Shown here one piece after another: positions 13,122 through 25,293 of a stretch of DNA of 64,000 bases. This DNA is from Xylocopa sonorina (Eukaryota; Arthropoda; Insecta; Hymenoptera; Apidae). Below the pieces are notes generated by a model. That model was not told the origin of the DNA and did no database searches. It worked only from the letters and a program-made list of their open reading frames with translations. Each line of letters starts with the position of its first letter. Within the stretch, counting starts at the first letter, position 1. The DNA lies in NCBI RefSeq assembly GCF_050948175.1, contig NW_027490483.1, positions 1 to 64,000 of the forward strand, read 5' to 3'. Both the position numbers and the translations under genes were made by a program.

Positions 13122-13581
13122 CTATATGTAAATGCGCACTTCCTTGCAAGGAAATAGCGTTTGCAGATGTCTACGTATCGTAGCAATAGAGTTCTAATGC
13201 TTCTTAGAACGCGATATCGCATCTCATTTCTATGTTTCATGGTAAGATATAACATGATTTGCGAAGTATTGTGTATTCCTCGTCTACACTTCAAATGAAT
13301 CTAAATGCGACCCTTCCTTGCAAGGAAATAGCGTTTGAAGATGTCCACGTATCGAAGCAATAGAGTTCAAATGCTTCCTAAAACAAGATATCGCATCTCA
13401 ATTCTATGTTTCATGATAGGATGTAATATTCATTGCGAAGTGTTATGTATTCCTCGCCTACACTTCAAATGAATGTAAATGCGACACTTCCTTGCTAGGA
13501 AATAGCGTTTGCAGATGTCTACGTATCGAAGCAATAAAGTTCAAATGCTTCTTAAAACGAGATATTGCATCTCATATCTAT

Positions 13582-14103
13582 GTTTCCTGATAGGATATAA
13601 TATTCATTGCTAAGTGTAATGCATTCCTCGTCTACGATTCAAATGAATGCAAATGCGACACTTCCTTGCAAGGAAATAGCGTTTGCAGATGTCTACGTAT
13701 CGTAGCAATGGATTTCTGATGCTTCTTAAAACGCGATATCGCATCTCATTTCTATGTTTTATGGTAAGATATAATATGATTTGCGAAGTGTTATGTATTC
13801 CTCGTCTACACTTCAGATGAATGTAAATGCGACACTTCCTTGCAAGGAAATAGCGTTTGCAGATGTCTACGTATCGAAGCAATAGAGTTCAAATGCTTCG
13901 TAAAACGAGATATTGCATCTCATATCTATGTTTCATGATAAGATATAATATTCATTGCGAAGTATTATGTATTCCTCGTCTACACTTCAAATGAATGTAA
14001 ATGCGACACTTCCTTGCCAGGAAGTAGCGTGTGCAGATGTCTAGGTATCGTAGCAATAGAGTTCTAATGCTTCTTAAAACGCGATATCGTATCTCATTTC
14101 TAT
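13582..14103. repeat. 3-mer tandem duplication, unit 1 (522 bp)
   Basis: Repeats at 14104-14625 with an offset of 522 bp. Shared rare states: ATTGCTAAGTGTAATGC, GAATGCAAATGCG, CAATGGATTTCTGATGC, GTTTTATGG, CTTCAGATG, GCTTCGTAAAACG and CCAGGAAGTAGCGTGTGC. The junction falls inside TATGTTTCCTGATA, which switches from an A-type CATTTCTATG prefix. Confidence 0.9.
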
Positions 14104-14625
14104 GTTTCCTGATAAGATATAATATTCATTGCTAAGTGTAATGCATTCCTCGTCTACGATTCAAATGAATGCAAATGCGACACTTCCTTGCAAGGAAATA
14201 GCGTTTGCAGATGTCTACGTATCGTAGCAATGGATTTCTGATGCTTCTTAAAACGCGATATCGCATCTCATTTCTATGTTTTATGGTAAGATATAATATG
14301 ATTTGCGAAGTGTTATGTATTCCTCGTCTACACTTCAGATGAATGTAAATGCGACACTTCCTTGCAAGGAAATAGCGTTTGCAGATGTCTACGTATCGAA
14401 GCAATAGAGTTCAAATGCTTCGTAAAACGAGATATTGCATCTCATATCTATGTTTCATGATAAGATATAATATTCATTGCGAAGTATTATGTATTCCTCG
14501 TCTACACTTCAAATGAATGTAAATGCGACACTTCCTTGCCAGGAAGTAGCGTGTGCAGATGTCTAGGTATCGTAGCAATAGAGTTCTAATGCTTCTTAAA
14601 ACGCGATATCGTATCTCATTTCTAT
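14104..14625. repeat. 3-mer tandem duplication, unit 2 (522 bp)
   Basis: Near-identical second copy of 13582-14103. I noticed one difference close to the junction (GATAAG here, GATAGG in unit 1). Its last monomer, marked by CCAGGAAGTAGCGTGTGC, is also the first monomer of the 5-mer repeat that follows, so the two duplications overlap in history. Confidence 0.9.
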
Positions 14626-15361
14626 GTTTCATGGTAAGATGTAATATGATTTGCGAAGTGTTATGTATTCCTCGTCTACACTTCAAATGAATGTAAATGC
14701 GACACTTCCTCGCTAGGAAATAGCGTTTGCAGATGTCTACGTATCGTAGCAATAGATTTCTAATGCTTCTTAAAACGCGATATAGCATCTCATTTCTATG
14801 TTTCATGGTAAGATGTAACATGATTTGCGAAGTGTCATGTATTCCTCGTCTACGCTTCAAATGAATGTGAATGCGATACTTCCCCGCTAGGAAATAGCGT
14901 TTGCAGATGTCTACGTATCGTAGCAATAGCTTTCTAATGCTTCTTAAAACGCGATATCGCATCTCATTTCTATGTTTCATGGTAAGATATAACATGATTT
15001 GCGATGTGTTATGTATACCTCGTCTACACTTCAAATGAATGTGAATGCGATACTTCCTCGCTAGGAAATAGCGTTTGCAGATGTCTACGTATCGTAGCAA
15101 TAGATTTCTAATGCTTCTTAAAACGGCAATATCGCATCTCATTTCTATGTTTCATGGTAAGATATAATATTATTTGCGAAGTGTTATGTATTCCTCGTCT
15201 ACACTTCAAGTGAATGTAAATGCGACACTTCCTTGCAAGGAAATAGCGATTGCAGATGTCTACCTATCGTAGCATTAGAGTTCCAATGCTTCTTAAAACG
15301 CGATATCGCATCTCATTTCTATGTTTCATGGTAAGATATAATATGATTTGCGAAGTGTGAT
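14491..15361. repeat. 5-mer higher-order repeat, unit 1 (871 bp)
   Basis: The marker GTGTGCAGATGTCTAGG recurs at 14551, 15422 and 16293, exactly 871 bp apart: five monomers, one of them 175 bp because of ACGGCAATATC. Other markers in order are GCGATATAGC, TCTACGCTTC with GTGAATGCGATAC, TTCCCCGCTAGG, ATGTATACCTCG and TAGCATTAGAG. Phase is arbitrary. Confidence 0.92.
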
Positions 15362-16232
15362 GTATTCCTCGTCTACACTTCAAATGAATGTAAATGCGAC
15401 ACTTCCTTGCCAGGAAGTAGCGTGTGCAGATGTCTAGGTATCGTAGCAATAGAGTTCTAATGCTTCTTAAAACGCGATATCGTATCTCATTTCTATGTTT
15501 CATGGTAAGATGTAATATGATTTGCGAAGTGTTATGTATTCCTCGTCTACACTTCAAATGAATGTAAATGCGACACTTCCTCGCTAGGAAATAGCGTTTG
15601 CAGATGTCTACGTATCGTAGCAATAGATTTCTAATGCTTCTTAAAACGCGATATAGCATCTCATTTCTATGTTTCATGGTAAGATGTAACATGATTTGCG
15701 AAGTGTCATGTATTCCTCGTCTACGCTTCAAATGAATGTGAATGCGATACTTCCCCGCTAGGAAATAGCGTTTGCAGATGTCTACGTATCGTAGCAATAG
15801 CTTTCTAATGCTTCTTAAAACGCGATATCGCATCTCATTTCTATGTTTCATGGTAAGATATAACATGATTTGCGATGTGTTATGTATACCTCGTCTACAC
15901 TTCAAATGAATGTGAATGCGATACTTCCTCGCTAGGAAATAGCGTTTGCAGATGTCTACATATCGTAGCAATAGATTTCTAATGCTTCTTAAAACGGCAA
16001 TATCGCATCTCATTTCTATGTTTCATGGTAAGATATAATATTATTTGCGAAGTGTTATGTATTCCTCGTCTACACTTCAAGTGAATGTAAATGCGACACT
16101 TCCTTGCAAGGAAATAGCGATTGCAGATGTGTACCTATCGTAGCATTAGAGTTCCAATGCTTCTTAAAACGCGATATCGCATCTCATTTCTATGTTTCAT
16201 GGTAAGATATAATATGATTTGCGAAGTGTGAT
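15362..16232. repeat. 5-mer higher-order repeat, unit 2 (871 bp)
   Basis: Second copy of the 871 bp unit. It differs from unit 1 at only a few bases that I could see, such as CTACATATCG near 15957 (CTACGTATCG in unit 1). Confidence 0.92.
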
Positions 16233-16845
16233 GTATTCCTCGTCTACACTTCAAATGAATGTAAATGCGACACTTCCTTGCCAGGAAGTAGCGTGTGCAG
16301 ATGTCTAGGTATCGTAGCAATAGAGTTCTAATGCTTCTTAAAACGCGATATCGTATCTCATTTCTATGTTTCATGGTAAGATGTAATATGATTTGCGAAG
16401 TGTTATGTATTCCTCGTCTACACTTCAAATGAATGTAAATGCGACACTTCCTCGCTAGGAAATAGCGTTTGCAGATGTCTACGTATCGTAGCAATAGATT
16501 TCTAATGCTTCTTAAAACGCGATATAGCATCTCATTTCTATGTTTCATGGTAAGATATAACATGATTTGCGAAGTGTCATGTATTCCTCGTCTACGCTTC
16601 AAATGAATGTGAATGCGATACTTCCCCGCTAGGAAATAGCGTTTGCAGATGTCTACGTATCGTAGCAATAGCTTTCTAATGCTTCTTAAAACGCGATATC
16701 GCATCTCATTTCTATGTTTCATGGTAAGATATAACATGATTTGAGATGTGTTATGTATACCTCGTATACACTTCAAATGAATGTGAATGCGATACTTCCT
16801 CGCTAGGAAATAGCGTTTGCAGATGTCTACGTATCGTAGCAATAG
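16233..16845. repeat. 5-mer higher-order repeat, unit 3 (partial)
   Basis: Third copy, following the unit until about 16845, where instead of ATTTCTAATGC it continues with CTTTCTAATGCTTCCTAAG and a monomer carrying a 6 bp deletion. Bases 16845-17160 then repeat the TTCCCCGCTAGG and ATGTATACC monomers of the same unit, so this copy was extended by about two monomers. A more diverged relative runs from 17610 to 18440. Confidence 0.85.
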
Positions 16846-16860
16846 CTTTCTAATGCTTCC

Positions 16861-16885
16861 TAAGACGCGCATCTCATTTCTATGT
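16861..16885. repeat. Monomer junction lacking GATATC (6 bp deletion), site 1
   Basis: ACGCGATATCGCATCTC is shortened to ACGCGCATCTC at junction 16868/16869. Exactly the EcoRV hexamer GATATC is lost from the middle of the GCGATATCGC palindrome. The flanking GC repeats (GC-GATATC-GC) make replication slippage or a direct-repeat deletion a simple cause. The minus-strand frame is kept. Confidence 0.9.
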
Positions 16886-18072
16886 TTCATGGTAAGATAT
16901 AACATGATTTGCGAAGTGTCATGTATTCCTCGTCTACACTTCAAATGAATGTGAATGCGATACTTCCCCGCTAGGAAATAGCGTTTGCAGATGTCTACGT
17001 ATCGTAGCAATAGCTTTCTAATGCTTCTTAAAACGCGATATCGCATCTCATTTCTATGTTTCATGGTAAGATATAACATGATTTGCGATGTGTTATGTAT
17101 ACCTCGTCTACACTTCAAATGAATGTGAATGCGATACTTCCTTGCTAGGAAATAGCGTCTGCAGATGTCTACGTATCGAAGCAATAGAGTTCAAATGCTT
17201 CGTAAAACGAGATATTGCATCTCATATCTATGTTTCATGATAAGATATAATATTCATTGCGAAGTGTTATGCATTCGTCGTCTACGATTCAAGTGGATGT
17301 AAATGCGACACTTCCTTGCAAGGACATAGCGTTCGCAAATGTCTACCTATCGTAGCAATTGTGTTCTAAATCTTCTTAAAACGCGATATCGCATCACATT
17401 TCTATATTTCATGGTAAGGTATAGTATGGTTTGCGAAGTGTTATGTATTCCTCGTCTACACTTCAAATGAATGTAAATGCGACACTTCCTTGCAAGGAAA
17501 TAGCGTCTGCAGATGTCTACGTATCGAAGCAATAGAGTTCAAATGCTTCGTAAAACGAGATATTGCATCTCATATCTATGTTTCATGATAAGATATAATA
17601 TTCATTGCGAAGTATTATGTATTCCTCGTCTACACTTCAAATGAATGTAAATGCGACACTTCCTTGCCAGGAAATAGCGTCTGCAGATGTCTAGGTATCG
17701 TAGCAATAGAGTTCTAATGCTTCTTAAAACGCGATATCGCATCTCATTTCTATGTTTCATGGTAAGATGTAATATGATTTGCGAAGTGTTATGTATTCCT
17801 CGTCTACACTTCAAATGAATGTAAATGCGACACTTCCTCGCTAGGAAATAGCGTTTGCAGATGTCTACGTATCGTAGCAACAGATTTCTAATGCTTCTTA
17901 AAACGCGATATAGCATCTCATTTCTATGTTTCCTGGTAAGATATAACATGATTTGCGAAGTGTCATGTATTCCTCGTCTACACTTCAAATGAATGTGAAT
18001 GCGATACTTCCCCGCTAGGAAATAGCGTTTGCAGATGTCTACGTATCGTAGCAATAGCTTTCTAATGCTTCC

Positions 18073-18097
18073 TAAAACGCGCATCTCATTTCTATGT
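18073..18097. repeat. Monomer junction lacking GATATC (6 bp deletion), site 2
   Basis: The same 6 bp loss at junction 18080/18081, preceded by GCTTCCTAAAACGC. Its neighbours resemble those of site 1 (TTCCCCGCTAGG monomers on either side), so it is most likely a copy of the same event spread by duplication. Confidence 0.9.
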
Positions 18098-18231
18098 TTC
18101 ATGGTAAGATATAACGTGATTTGCGAAGTGTCATGTATTCCTCGTCTACGCTTCAAATGAATGTGAATGCGATACTTCCCCGCTAGGAAATAGCGTTTGC
18201 AGATGTCTACGTATCGTAGCAATAGCTTTCT

Positions 18232-18929
18232 AATGCTTCTTAAAACGCGATATCGCATCTCATTTCTATGTTTCATGGTAAGATATAACATGATTTGCGA
18301 TGTGTTATGTATACCTCGTCTACACTTCAAATGAATGTGAATGCGATACTTCCTCGCTAGGAAATAGCGTTTGCAGATATCTACGTATCGTAGCAATAGA
18401 TTTCTAATGCTTCTTAAAACGGCGATATCGCATCTCATTTCTATGTTTCATGGTAAGATATAATATGATTTGCGAAGTGTTATGTATTCCTCGTCTACAC
18501 TTCAAATGAATGTGAATGCGATACTTCCTCGCTAGGAAATAGCGTTTGCAGATGTCTACGTATCGTAGCAATAGCTTTCTAGTGCTTCCTAAAACGCGAT
18601 ATCGCATCTCATTTCTATGTTTCATGGTAAGATATAACATGATTTGCGATGTGTTATGTATACCTCGTCTACACTTCAAATGAATGTGAATGCGATACTT
18701 CCTCGCTAGGAAATAGCGTTTGCAGATATCTACGTATCGTAGCAATAGATTTCTAATGCTTCTTAAAACGGCGATATCGCATCTCATTTCTATGTTTCAT
18801 GGTAAGATATAATATGATTTGCGAAGTGTTATGTATTCCTCGTCTACACTTCAAATGAATGTGAATGCGATACTTCCTCGCTAGGAAATAGCGTTTGCAG
18901 ATGTCTACGTATCGTAGCAATAGCTTTCT
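18232..18929. repeat. Dimer tandem duplication (2 x 349 bp)
   Basis: Bases 18232-18580 and 18581-18929 are the same dimer: ATGTATACCTCG (18307, 18656), GATATCTACG, CTTAAAACGGCGATATC, CTTTCTAGTGCTTCC in the second half. The offset is 349 bp, one 174 and one 175 bp monomer. The 175 bp member has the ACGGCGATATC insertion that is later typical of the 38-63 kb region. Confidence 0.85.
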
Positions 18930-19139
18930 AGTGCTTCCTAAAACGCGATATCGCATCTCATTTCTATGTTTCATGGTAAGATATAACATGATTTGCGAAG
19001 TGTCATGTATTCCTCGTCTACACTTCAAATGAATGTGAATGCGACACTTCCTCGTTAGGAAATAGCGTCTGCAGATGTCTAGGTATCGTAGCAATAGAGT
19101 TCCAATGCTTCTTAAAACGAGATATTGCATCTAATACCT

Positions 19140-20009
19140 ATGTTTCATGATAAGATATAATATTCATTGCGAAGTGTTATGCATTCCTCGTCTACGATTC
19201 AAATGAAAGTAAATGCGACACTTCCTTCCAAGGAAATAGCGTTTGCAGATGTCTACGTATCGTAGCAATAGAGTTCTTATAATTCTTAAAACGCGATTTC
19301 GCATCTCATTTCTATGTTTCATGGTAAGGTTTAATATGATTTGCGAAGTGTTATGTAACCCTCGTATACACATCAAATGAATGTAAATGCGACACTTCCT
19401 TGCAAGGAAATAGCGTTTGCAGATGTTTACGTATCGTAGCAATAGAGTTCAAATGCTTCTTAAAACGAGATATTGCAACTCATATCTATGTTTCATGATA
19501 AGATATAATATACATTGCGAAGTGTTATGCATTCCTCGTCTACGATTCAAATGAAAGTAAATGCGACTCTTCCTTGCAAGGAAATAGCATTTGCAGATGT
19601 CTACGTATCGTAACAATAGAGTTCCTATGATACTTAAAACGCGATATCGCATCCCATTTCTATGATTCATGGTAAGATATAATATGATTTGCGAAGTGTT
19701 ATGTATTCCTCGTCTACGATTCAAATGAATGTAAATACGATGCTTCCTTGCAAGGAAATAGCGTTTGCAAATGTCTACGTATCGAAGCAATAGAGTTCAA
19801 ATGCTTCTTAAAACGAGATACTGCATCTCATATCTATGTTTCATGATAAGATATAATATTCATTGCGAAGTGCTATGCATTCCTCGCCTACGATTCAAAT
19901 GATAGAAAATGCGACACTTCCTTGCAAGGAAATAGCGTTTGCAAATGTCTACGTATCGAAGCAATAGAGTTCAAATGCTTCTTAAAACGAGATACTGCAT
20001 CTCATATCT
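19140..20009. repeat. 5-mer duplication, unit 1 (870 bp)
   Basis: Bases 19140-19720 repeat at 20010-20590, offset 870 bp. Shared markers: TTCCTTCCAAGG, GTTCTTATAATTC, GCGATTTCGC, TAAGGTTTAATATG, TGTAACCCTCGTATACAC, GATATTGCAACTC and CGTAACAATAG. From here on, B-type monomers (ATTCATTGCG, ATGCATTCC, GAAAGTAAATG) become frequent. The rest of this unit (19721-20009) holds two closely similar B-type monomers. Confidence 0.88.
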
Positions 20010-20590
20010 ATGTTTCATGATAAGATATAATATTCATTGCGAAGTGTTATGCATTCCTCGTCTACGATTCAAATGAAAGTAAATGCGACACTTCCTTCCA
20101 AGGAAATAGCGTTTGCAGATGTCTACGTATCGTAGCAATAGAGTTCTTATAATTCTTAAAACGCGATTTCGCATCTCATTTCTATGTTTCATGGTAAGGT
20201 TTAATATGATTTGCGAAGTGTTATGTAACCCTCGTATACACATCAAATGAATGTAAATGCGACACTTCCTTGCAAGGAAATAGCGTTTGCAGATGTTTAC
20301 GTATCGTAGCAATAGAGTTCAAATGCTTCTTAAAACGAGATATTGCAACTCATATCTATGTTTCATGATAAGATATAATATACATTGCGAAGTGTTATGC
20401 ATTCCTCGTCTACGATTCAAATGAAAGTAAATGCGACACTTCCTTGCAAGGAAATAGCATTTGCTGATGTCTACGTATCGTAACAATAGAGTTCTTATGA
20501 TACTTAAAACGCGATATCGCATCCCATTTCTATGATTCATGGTAAGATATAATATGATTTGCGAAGTGTTATATATTCCTCGTCTACACT
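20010..20590. repeat. 5-mer duplication, unit 2 (partial)
   Basis: Second copy of 19140-19720, nearly identical. It leaves the match at about 20590, where it reads TACACTTCAAGTCAATG instead of TACGATTCAAATGAATG. Confidence 0.88.
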
Positions 20591-21112
20591 TCAAGTCAAT
20601 GTAAATACGACACTTCCTTGCAAGGAAATAGCGTTTGCAGATGTCTACCTATCGTAGCAATAGAGTTCTAATGCTTCTTAAAACGCGATATCGCATCTCA
20701 TTTCTATGTTTCATGGTAAGATATAACATGATTTGCGAAGTGTCATGTATTCCTCGTCTACACTTCAAATGAATGTAAATGCGACACTTCCTTGCAGGGA
20801 AATAGCGTTTGCAGATGTCTACGTATCGGAGCAGTAGAGTTCAAATGCTTCTTAAAACGAGATATTGCATCTCATATCTATGTTTCATGATAAGATATAA
20901 TATACATTGCGAAGTGTTATGCATTCGTCGTCTACGATTCAAATGAATGCAAAATACGATGCTTCCTTGCAAGGAAATAGCGTTTGCAAATGTCTACGTA
21001 TCGTAGCAATAGATTTCTAATGCTTCTTAAAACGGCGATATCGCATCTCATTTCTATGTTTCATGGTAAGATATAACATGATTTGCGAAGTGTTATGTAA
21101 CCCTCGTATACA

Positions 21113-24100
21113 CCTCAAATGAATGTAAATGCGACACTTCCTTGCAAGGAAATAGCGTTTGCAGATGTCTACGTATCGAAGCAATAGAGTTCAAATGCTT
21201 CTTAAAACGCGATATCGCATCTCATTTCTATGTTTCATGGTAAGATATAATATGATTTGCGAAGTGTTATGTATTCCTCGTCTACACATCAAATGAATGT
21301 AAATGCGACACTTCCTTGCAAGGAAATAGCGTTTGCAGATGTTTACGTATCGTAGCAATAGAGTTCTAATGCTTCTTAAAACGCGATATCGCATCTCATT
21401 TCTATGTTTCATGGTAAGATATAATATGATTTGCGAAGTGTCATGTATTCCTCGTCTACACTTCAAATGAATGTAAATGCGACACTTCCTTGCAAGGAAA
21501 TAGCGTTTGCAGATATCTACGTATCGAAGCAATAGAGTTTTAATGCTTCTTAAAACGCGATATCGCATCTCATTTCTATGTTTCATGGCAAGATGTAATA
21601 TGATTTGCGAAGTGTTATGTATTCCTCGTCTACACTTCAAATGAAAGTAAATGCGACACTTCCTTGTAAGGAAATTGCGTTTGCAGATGTCTACGTATCG
21701 AAGCAATAGAGTTCAAATGCTTCTTAAAACGAGATACTGCATCTCATATGTATGTTTCATGATAAGATATAATATTTATTGCGAAGTGTTATGCATTCCT
21801 CGTCTACGATTCAAATGGAAGTAAATGCGACACTCCCTTGCATGGAAATAGCGTTTGCAGATGTCTACGTATCGAAGCAGTAGAGTTCAAATGCTTCTTA
21901 AAACGAGATACTGGATCTCATATCTATGTTTCATGATAAGATATAATATTCATTGCGAAGTGTTATGCATTCCTCGTCTACGATTCAAATGAAAGTAAAT
22001 GCGACACTTCCTTGCAAGGAAATAGCCTTTGCAGATGTCTACGTATCGTAGCAATAGAGTTCTAATGCTTCATAAAACGCGATATCGCATCTCATTTCTA
22101 TGTTTCATGATAAGATATAATATTCATTGCGAAGTGTTATGCATTCCTCGTCTACGATTCAAATGGAAGTAAATGCGACACTCCCTTGCATGGAAATAGC
22201 GTTTGCAGATGTCTACGTATCGAAGCAATAGAGTTCAAATGCTTCTTAAAACGAGATACTGCATCTCATATCTATGTTTCATGATAAGATATAATATTTA
22301 TTGCGAAGTGTTGTGCATTCCTCGTCTACGATTCAAATGGAAGTAAATGCGACACTCCCTTGCATGGAAATAGCGTTTGCAGATGTCTACGTATCGAAGC
22401 AATAGAGTTCAAATGCTTCTTAAAACGAGATACTGGATCTCATATCTATGTTTCATGATAAGATATAATATTCATTGCGAAGTGTTATGCATTCCTCGTC
22501 TACGATTCAAATGAAAGTAAATGCGACACTTCCTTGCATGGAAATAGCGTTTGCAGATGTCTACGTATCGTAGCAATAGATTTCTAATGCTTCTTAAAAC
22601 GCGATATCGCATCTCATTTCTATGTATCATGGTAAGATATAATATTCATTGCGAAGTGTTATGCATTCCTCGTCTACGATTCAAATGAAAGTAAATGCGA
22701 CACTTCCTTGCAAGGAAACAGCGTTTGCAGATGTATACGTATCGAAGCAATAGAGTTCAAATGCTTCTTAAAACGCGATATCGCATCTCATTTCTATGTT
22801 TCATGGTAAGATATAATATGATTTGCGAAGTGTTATGTATTCCTCGTCTACACTTCAAATGAATGTAAATGTGACACTCGCTCGCTAGGAAATAGCGTTT
22901 GCAGATGTCTACGTATCGTAGCAATAGAGTTCTAATGCTTCTTAAAACGCGATATCGCATCTCCTTTCTATGTTTCATGGTAAGATATAACATGATTTGC
23001 GAAGTGTTATGTATACCTCGTCTACACATCAAATGAATGTGAATGCGATACTTCCTCGCTAGGAAATAGCGTTTGCAGATGTCTACGTATCGTAGCAATA
23101 GATTTCTAATGCTTCTTAAAACGCGATATCGCATCTCATTTCTATGTTTCATGGTAAGATATATCATGATTTGCGGAGTGTTATGTATTCCTCGTCTACA
23201 CTTCAAATGAATGTAAATGCGACACTTCCTTACAAGGAAATAGCGTTTGCAGATGTCTACGTATCGTAGCAATGGATTTCTGATGCTTCTTAAAACGCGA
23301 TATCGCATCTCATTTCTATGTTTTATGGTAAGATATAATATGATTTGCGAAGTGTTATGTATTCCTCGTCTACACTTCAAATGAATGTAAATGCGACACT
23401 TCCTTGCAAGGAAATAGCTTTTGCAGATGTCTACGTATCGAAGCAATAGTGTTCAAATGCTTCTTAAAACGAGATATTGCATCTCATATTTATGCTTCAT
23501 GATAAGATATAATATTCATTGCGAAGTGTTATGCTTTTCCTCGTCTACGGTTCAAATGAATGTAAATGCGACACTTCCTTGCAGGGAAATAGCGTTTGCA
23601 GATGTCTACGTATCGAAGCAATAGAGTTCTAATGCTTCTTAAAACGCGATATCGCATCTCCTTTCTATGTTTCATGGTAAGATATAATATGAGTTGCGAA
23701 GTGTTATGTATTCCTCGTCTACACTTCAAATGAATGTAAATGCGACACTTCCTTGCAAGGAAATAGCGTTTGCAGATGTCTACGTATCGTAACAATAGAG
23801 TTCTTATGATACTTAAAACTCGATATCGCATCTCATTTCTATGATTCATGGTAAGATATAATATGATTTGCGAAGTGTTATGTATTCCTCGTCTACACTT
23901 CAAATGAATGTAAATACGACACTTCCTTGCAAGGAAATAGCGTTTGCAGATGTCTACCTATCGTAGCAATAGAGTTCTAATGCTTCTTAAAACGCGATAT
24001 CGCATCTCATTTCTATGTTTCATGGTAAGATATAATATTCATTGCGAAGTGTTATGCATTCCTCGTCTACGATTCAAATGAATGTAAATGCGACACTTCC

Positions 24101-24238
24101 TTGCTAGGAAATAGCGTCTGCAGATGTTTACGTATCGAAGCAATAGAGATCAAATGCTTCTTAAAACGAGATATTGCATCTCATATCTATGTTTCATGAT
24201 AAGATATAATATTCATTGCGAAGTGTTATGCATTCCTC
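21113..24238. repeat. Large segmental duplication, copy 1 (~3.1 kb)
   Basis: About 18 monomers repeat at 25294-28419 with a constant offset of 4,181 bp (24 monomers). I noticed about ten base differences: for example GATATCTACG versus GATGTCTACG near 21513, CGAAGC versus CCAAGC near 21527, AGCAGTAGAG versus AGCAATAGAG near 21877, and ACTCGATATC versus ACGCGATATC near 23819. That is well under 1% divergence. The segment holds several B monomers with ACTCCCTTGCATGG and a run of four A monomers. Confidence 0.93.
22929..23607. repeat. 4-monomer module, copy 1 of 4
   Basis: This module of about 679 bp contains, in order, CATCTCCTTTC, ATGTATACCTCG with GTGAATGCGATAC, AGATATATCATG, CAATGGATTTCTGATGC with GTTTTATGG, and CATATTTATGCTTCATG with ATGCTTTTCCTCG. 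The same order recurs at 27110, 28852 and 31464. Confidence 0.88.
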
Positions 24239-25293
24239 GTCTACACATCAAATGAATGTAAATGCGACACTTCCTTGCAAGGAAATAGCGTTTGCAGATG
24301 TTTACGTATCGTAGCAATAGAGTTCTAATGCTTCTTAAAACGCGATACCGCATCTCATTTCTATGTTTCATGGTAAGATATAATATGATTTGCGAAGTGT
24401 CATGTATTCCTCGTCTACACTTCAAATGAATGTAAATGCGACACTTCCTTGCAAGGAAATAGCGTTTGCAGATGTCTACGTATCGAAGCAATAGAGTTTA
24501 TTAATGCTTCTTAAAACGCGATATCGCATCTCATTTCTATGTTTCATGGTAAGATGTAATATGATTTGCGAGATGTTATGTATTCCTCCTCTACACTTCA
24601 AATTAATGTAAATGCGACACTTCCTTGTAAGGAAATAGCGTTTGCAGATGTCTACGTATCGAAGCAATAGAGTTCAAATGCTTCTTAAAACGAGATACTG
24701 CATCTCATATCTATGTTTCATGATAAGGTATAATATTTATTGCGAAGTGTTATGCATTCCTCGTCTACGATTCAAATGGAAGTAAATGCGACACTCCCTT
24801 GCATGGAAATAGCGTTTGCAGATGTCTACGTATCGAAGCAATAGAGTTCAAATGCTTCTTAAAACGAGATACTGGATCTCATATCTATGTTTCATGATAA
24901 GATATAATATTCATTGCGAAGTGTTATGCATTCCTCGTCTACGATTCAAATGAAAGTAAATGCGACACTTCCTTGCATGGAAATAGCGTTTGCAGATGTC
25001 TACGTATCGTAGCAATAGAGTTCATATGATACTTAAAACGCGATATTGCATCTCATTTCTATGTTTCATGGTAAGATATAACATGATTTGCGAAGTGTTA
25101 TGTATTCCTCGTCTACACTTCAAATGAATGTGAATGGTGATACTTCCTCGCTAGGAAATAGCGTTTGCAGATGTCTACGTATCGTAGCAATAGATTTCTA
25201 ATGCTTCTTAAAACGGCGATATCGCATCTCATTTCTATGCTTCATGGTAAGATATAATATGATTTGCGAAGTGTTATGCATTCCTCGTCTACA

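Larger units (their letters stand above)
16135..17184 (-). other. 349-codon open frame across A-type monomers (judged non-coding)
   Basis: About six monomers without a type B stop. One monomer has lost GATATC (6 bp, two codons), which keeps the frame. The unit translation is the usual 58-residue Lys/Arg/Cys-rich repeat. The frame ends at type-specific stops on both sides. No family is recognised, and the frame is explained by monomer length divisible by three. Confidence 0.8.

Noticed and set aside
23421..23624. Plus-strand open frames of about 65-70 codons (also 567, 2384, 27602, 28647, 29344, 31956)
   Set aside because: They recur only because the same monomers recur. They start and stop at arbitrary places in the monomer and lie opposite the minus-strand frames.
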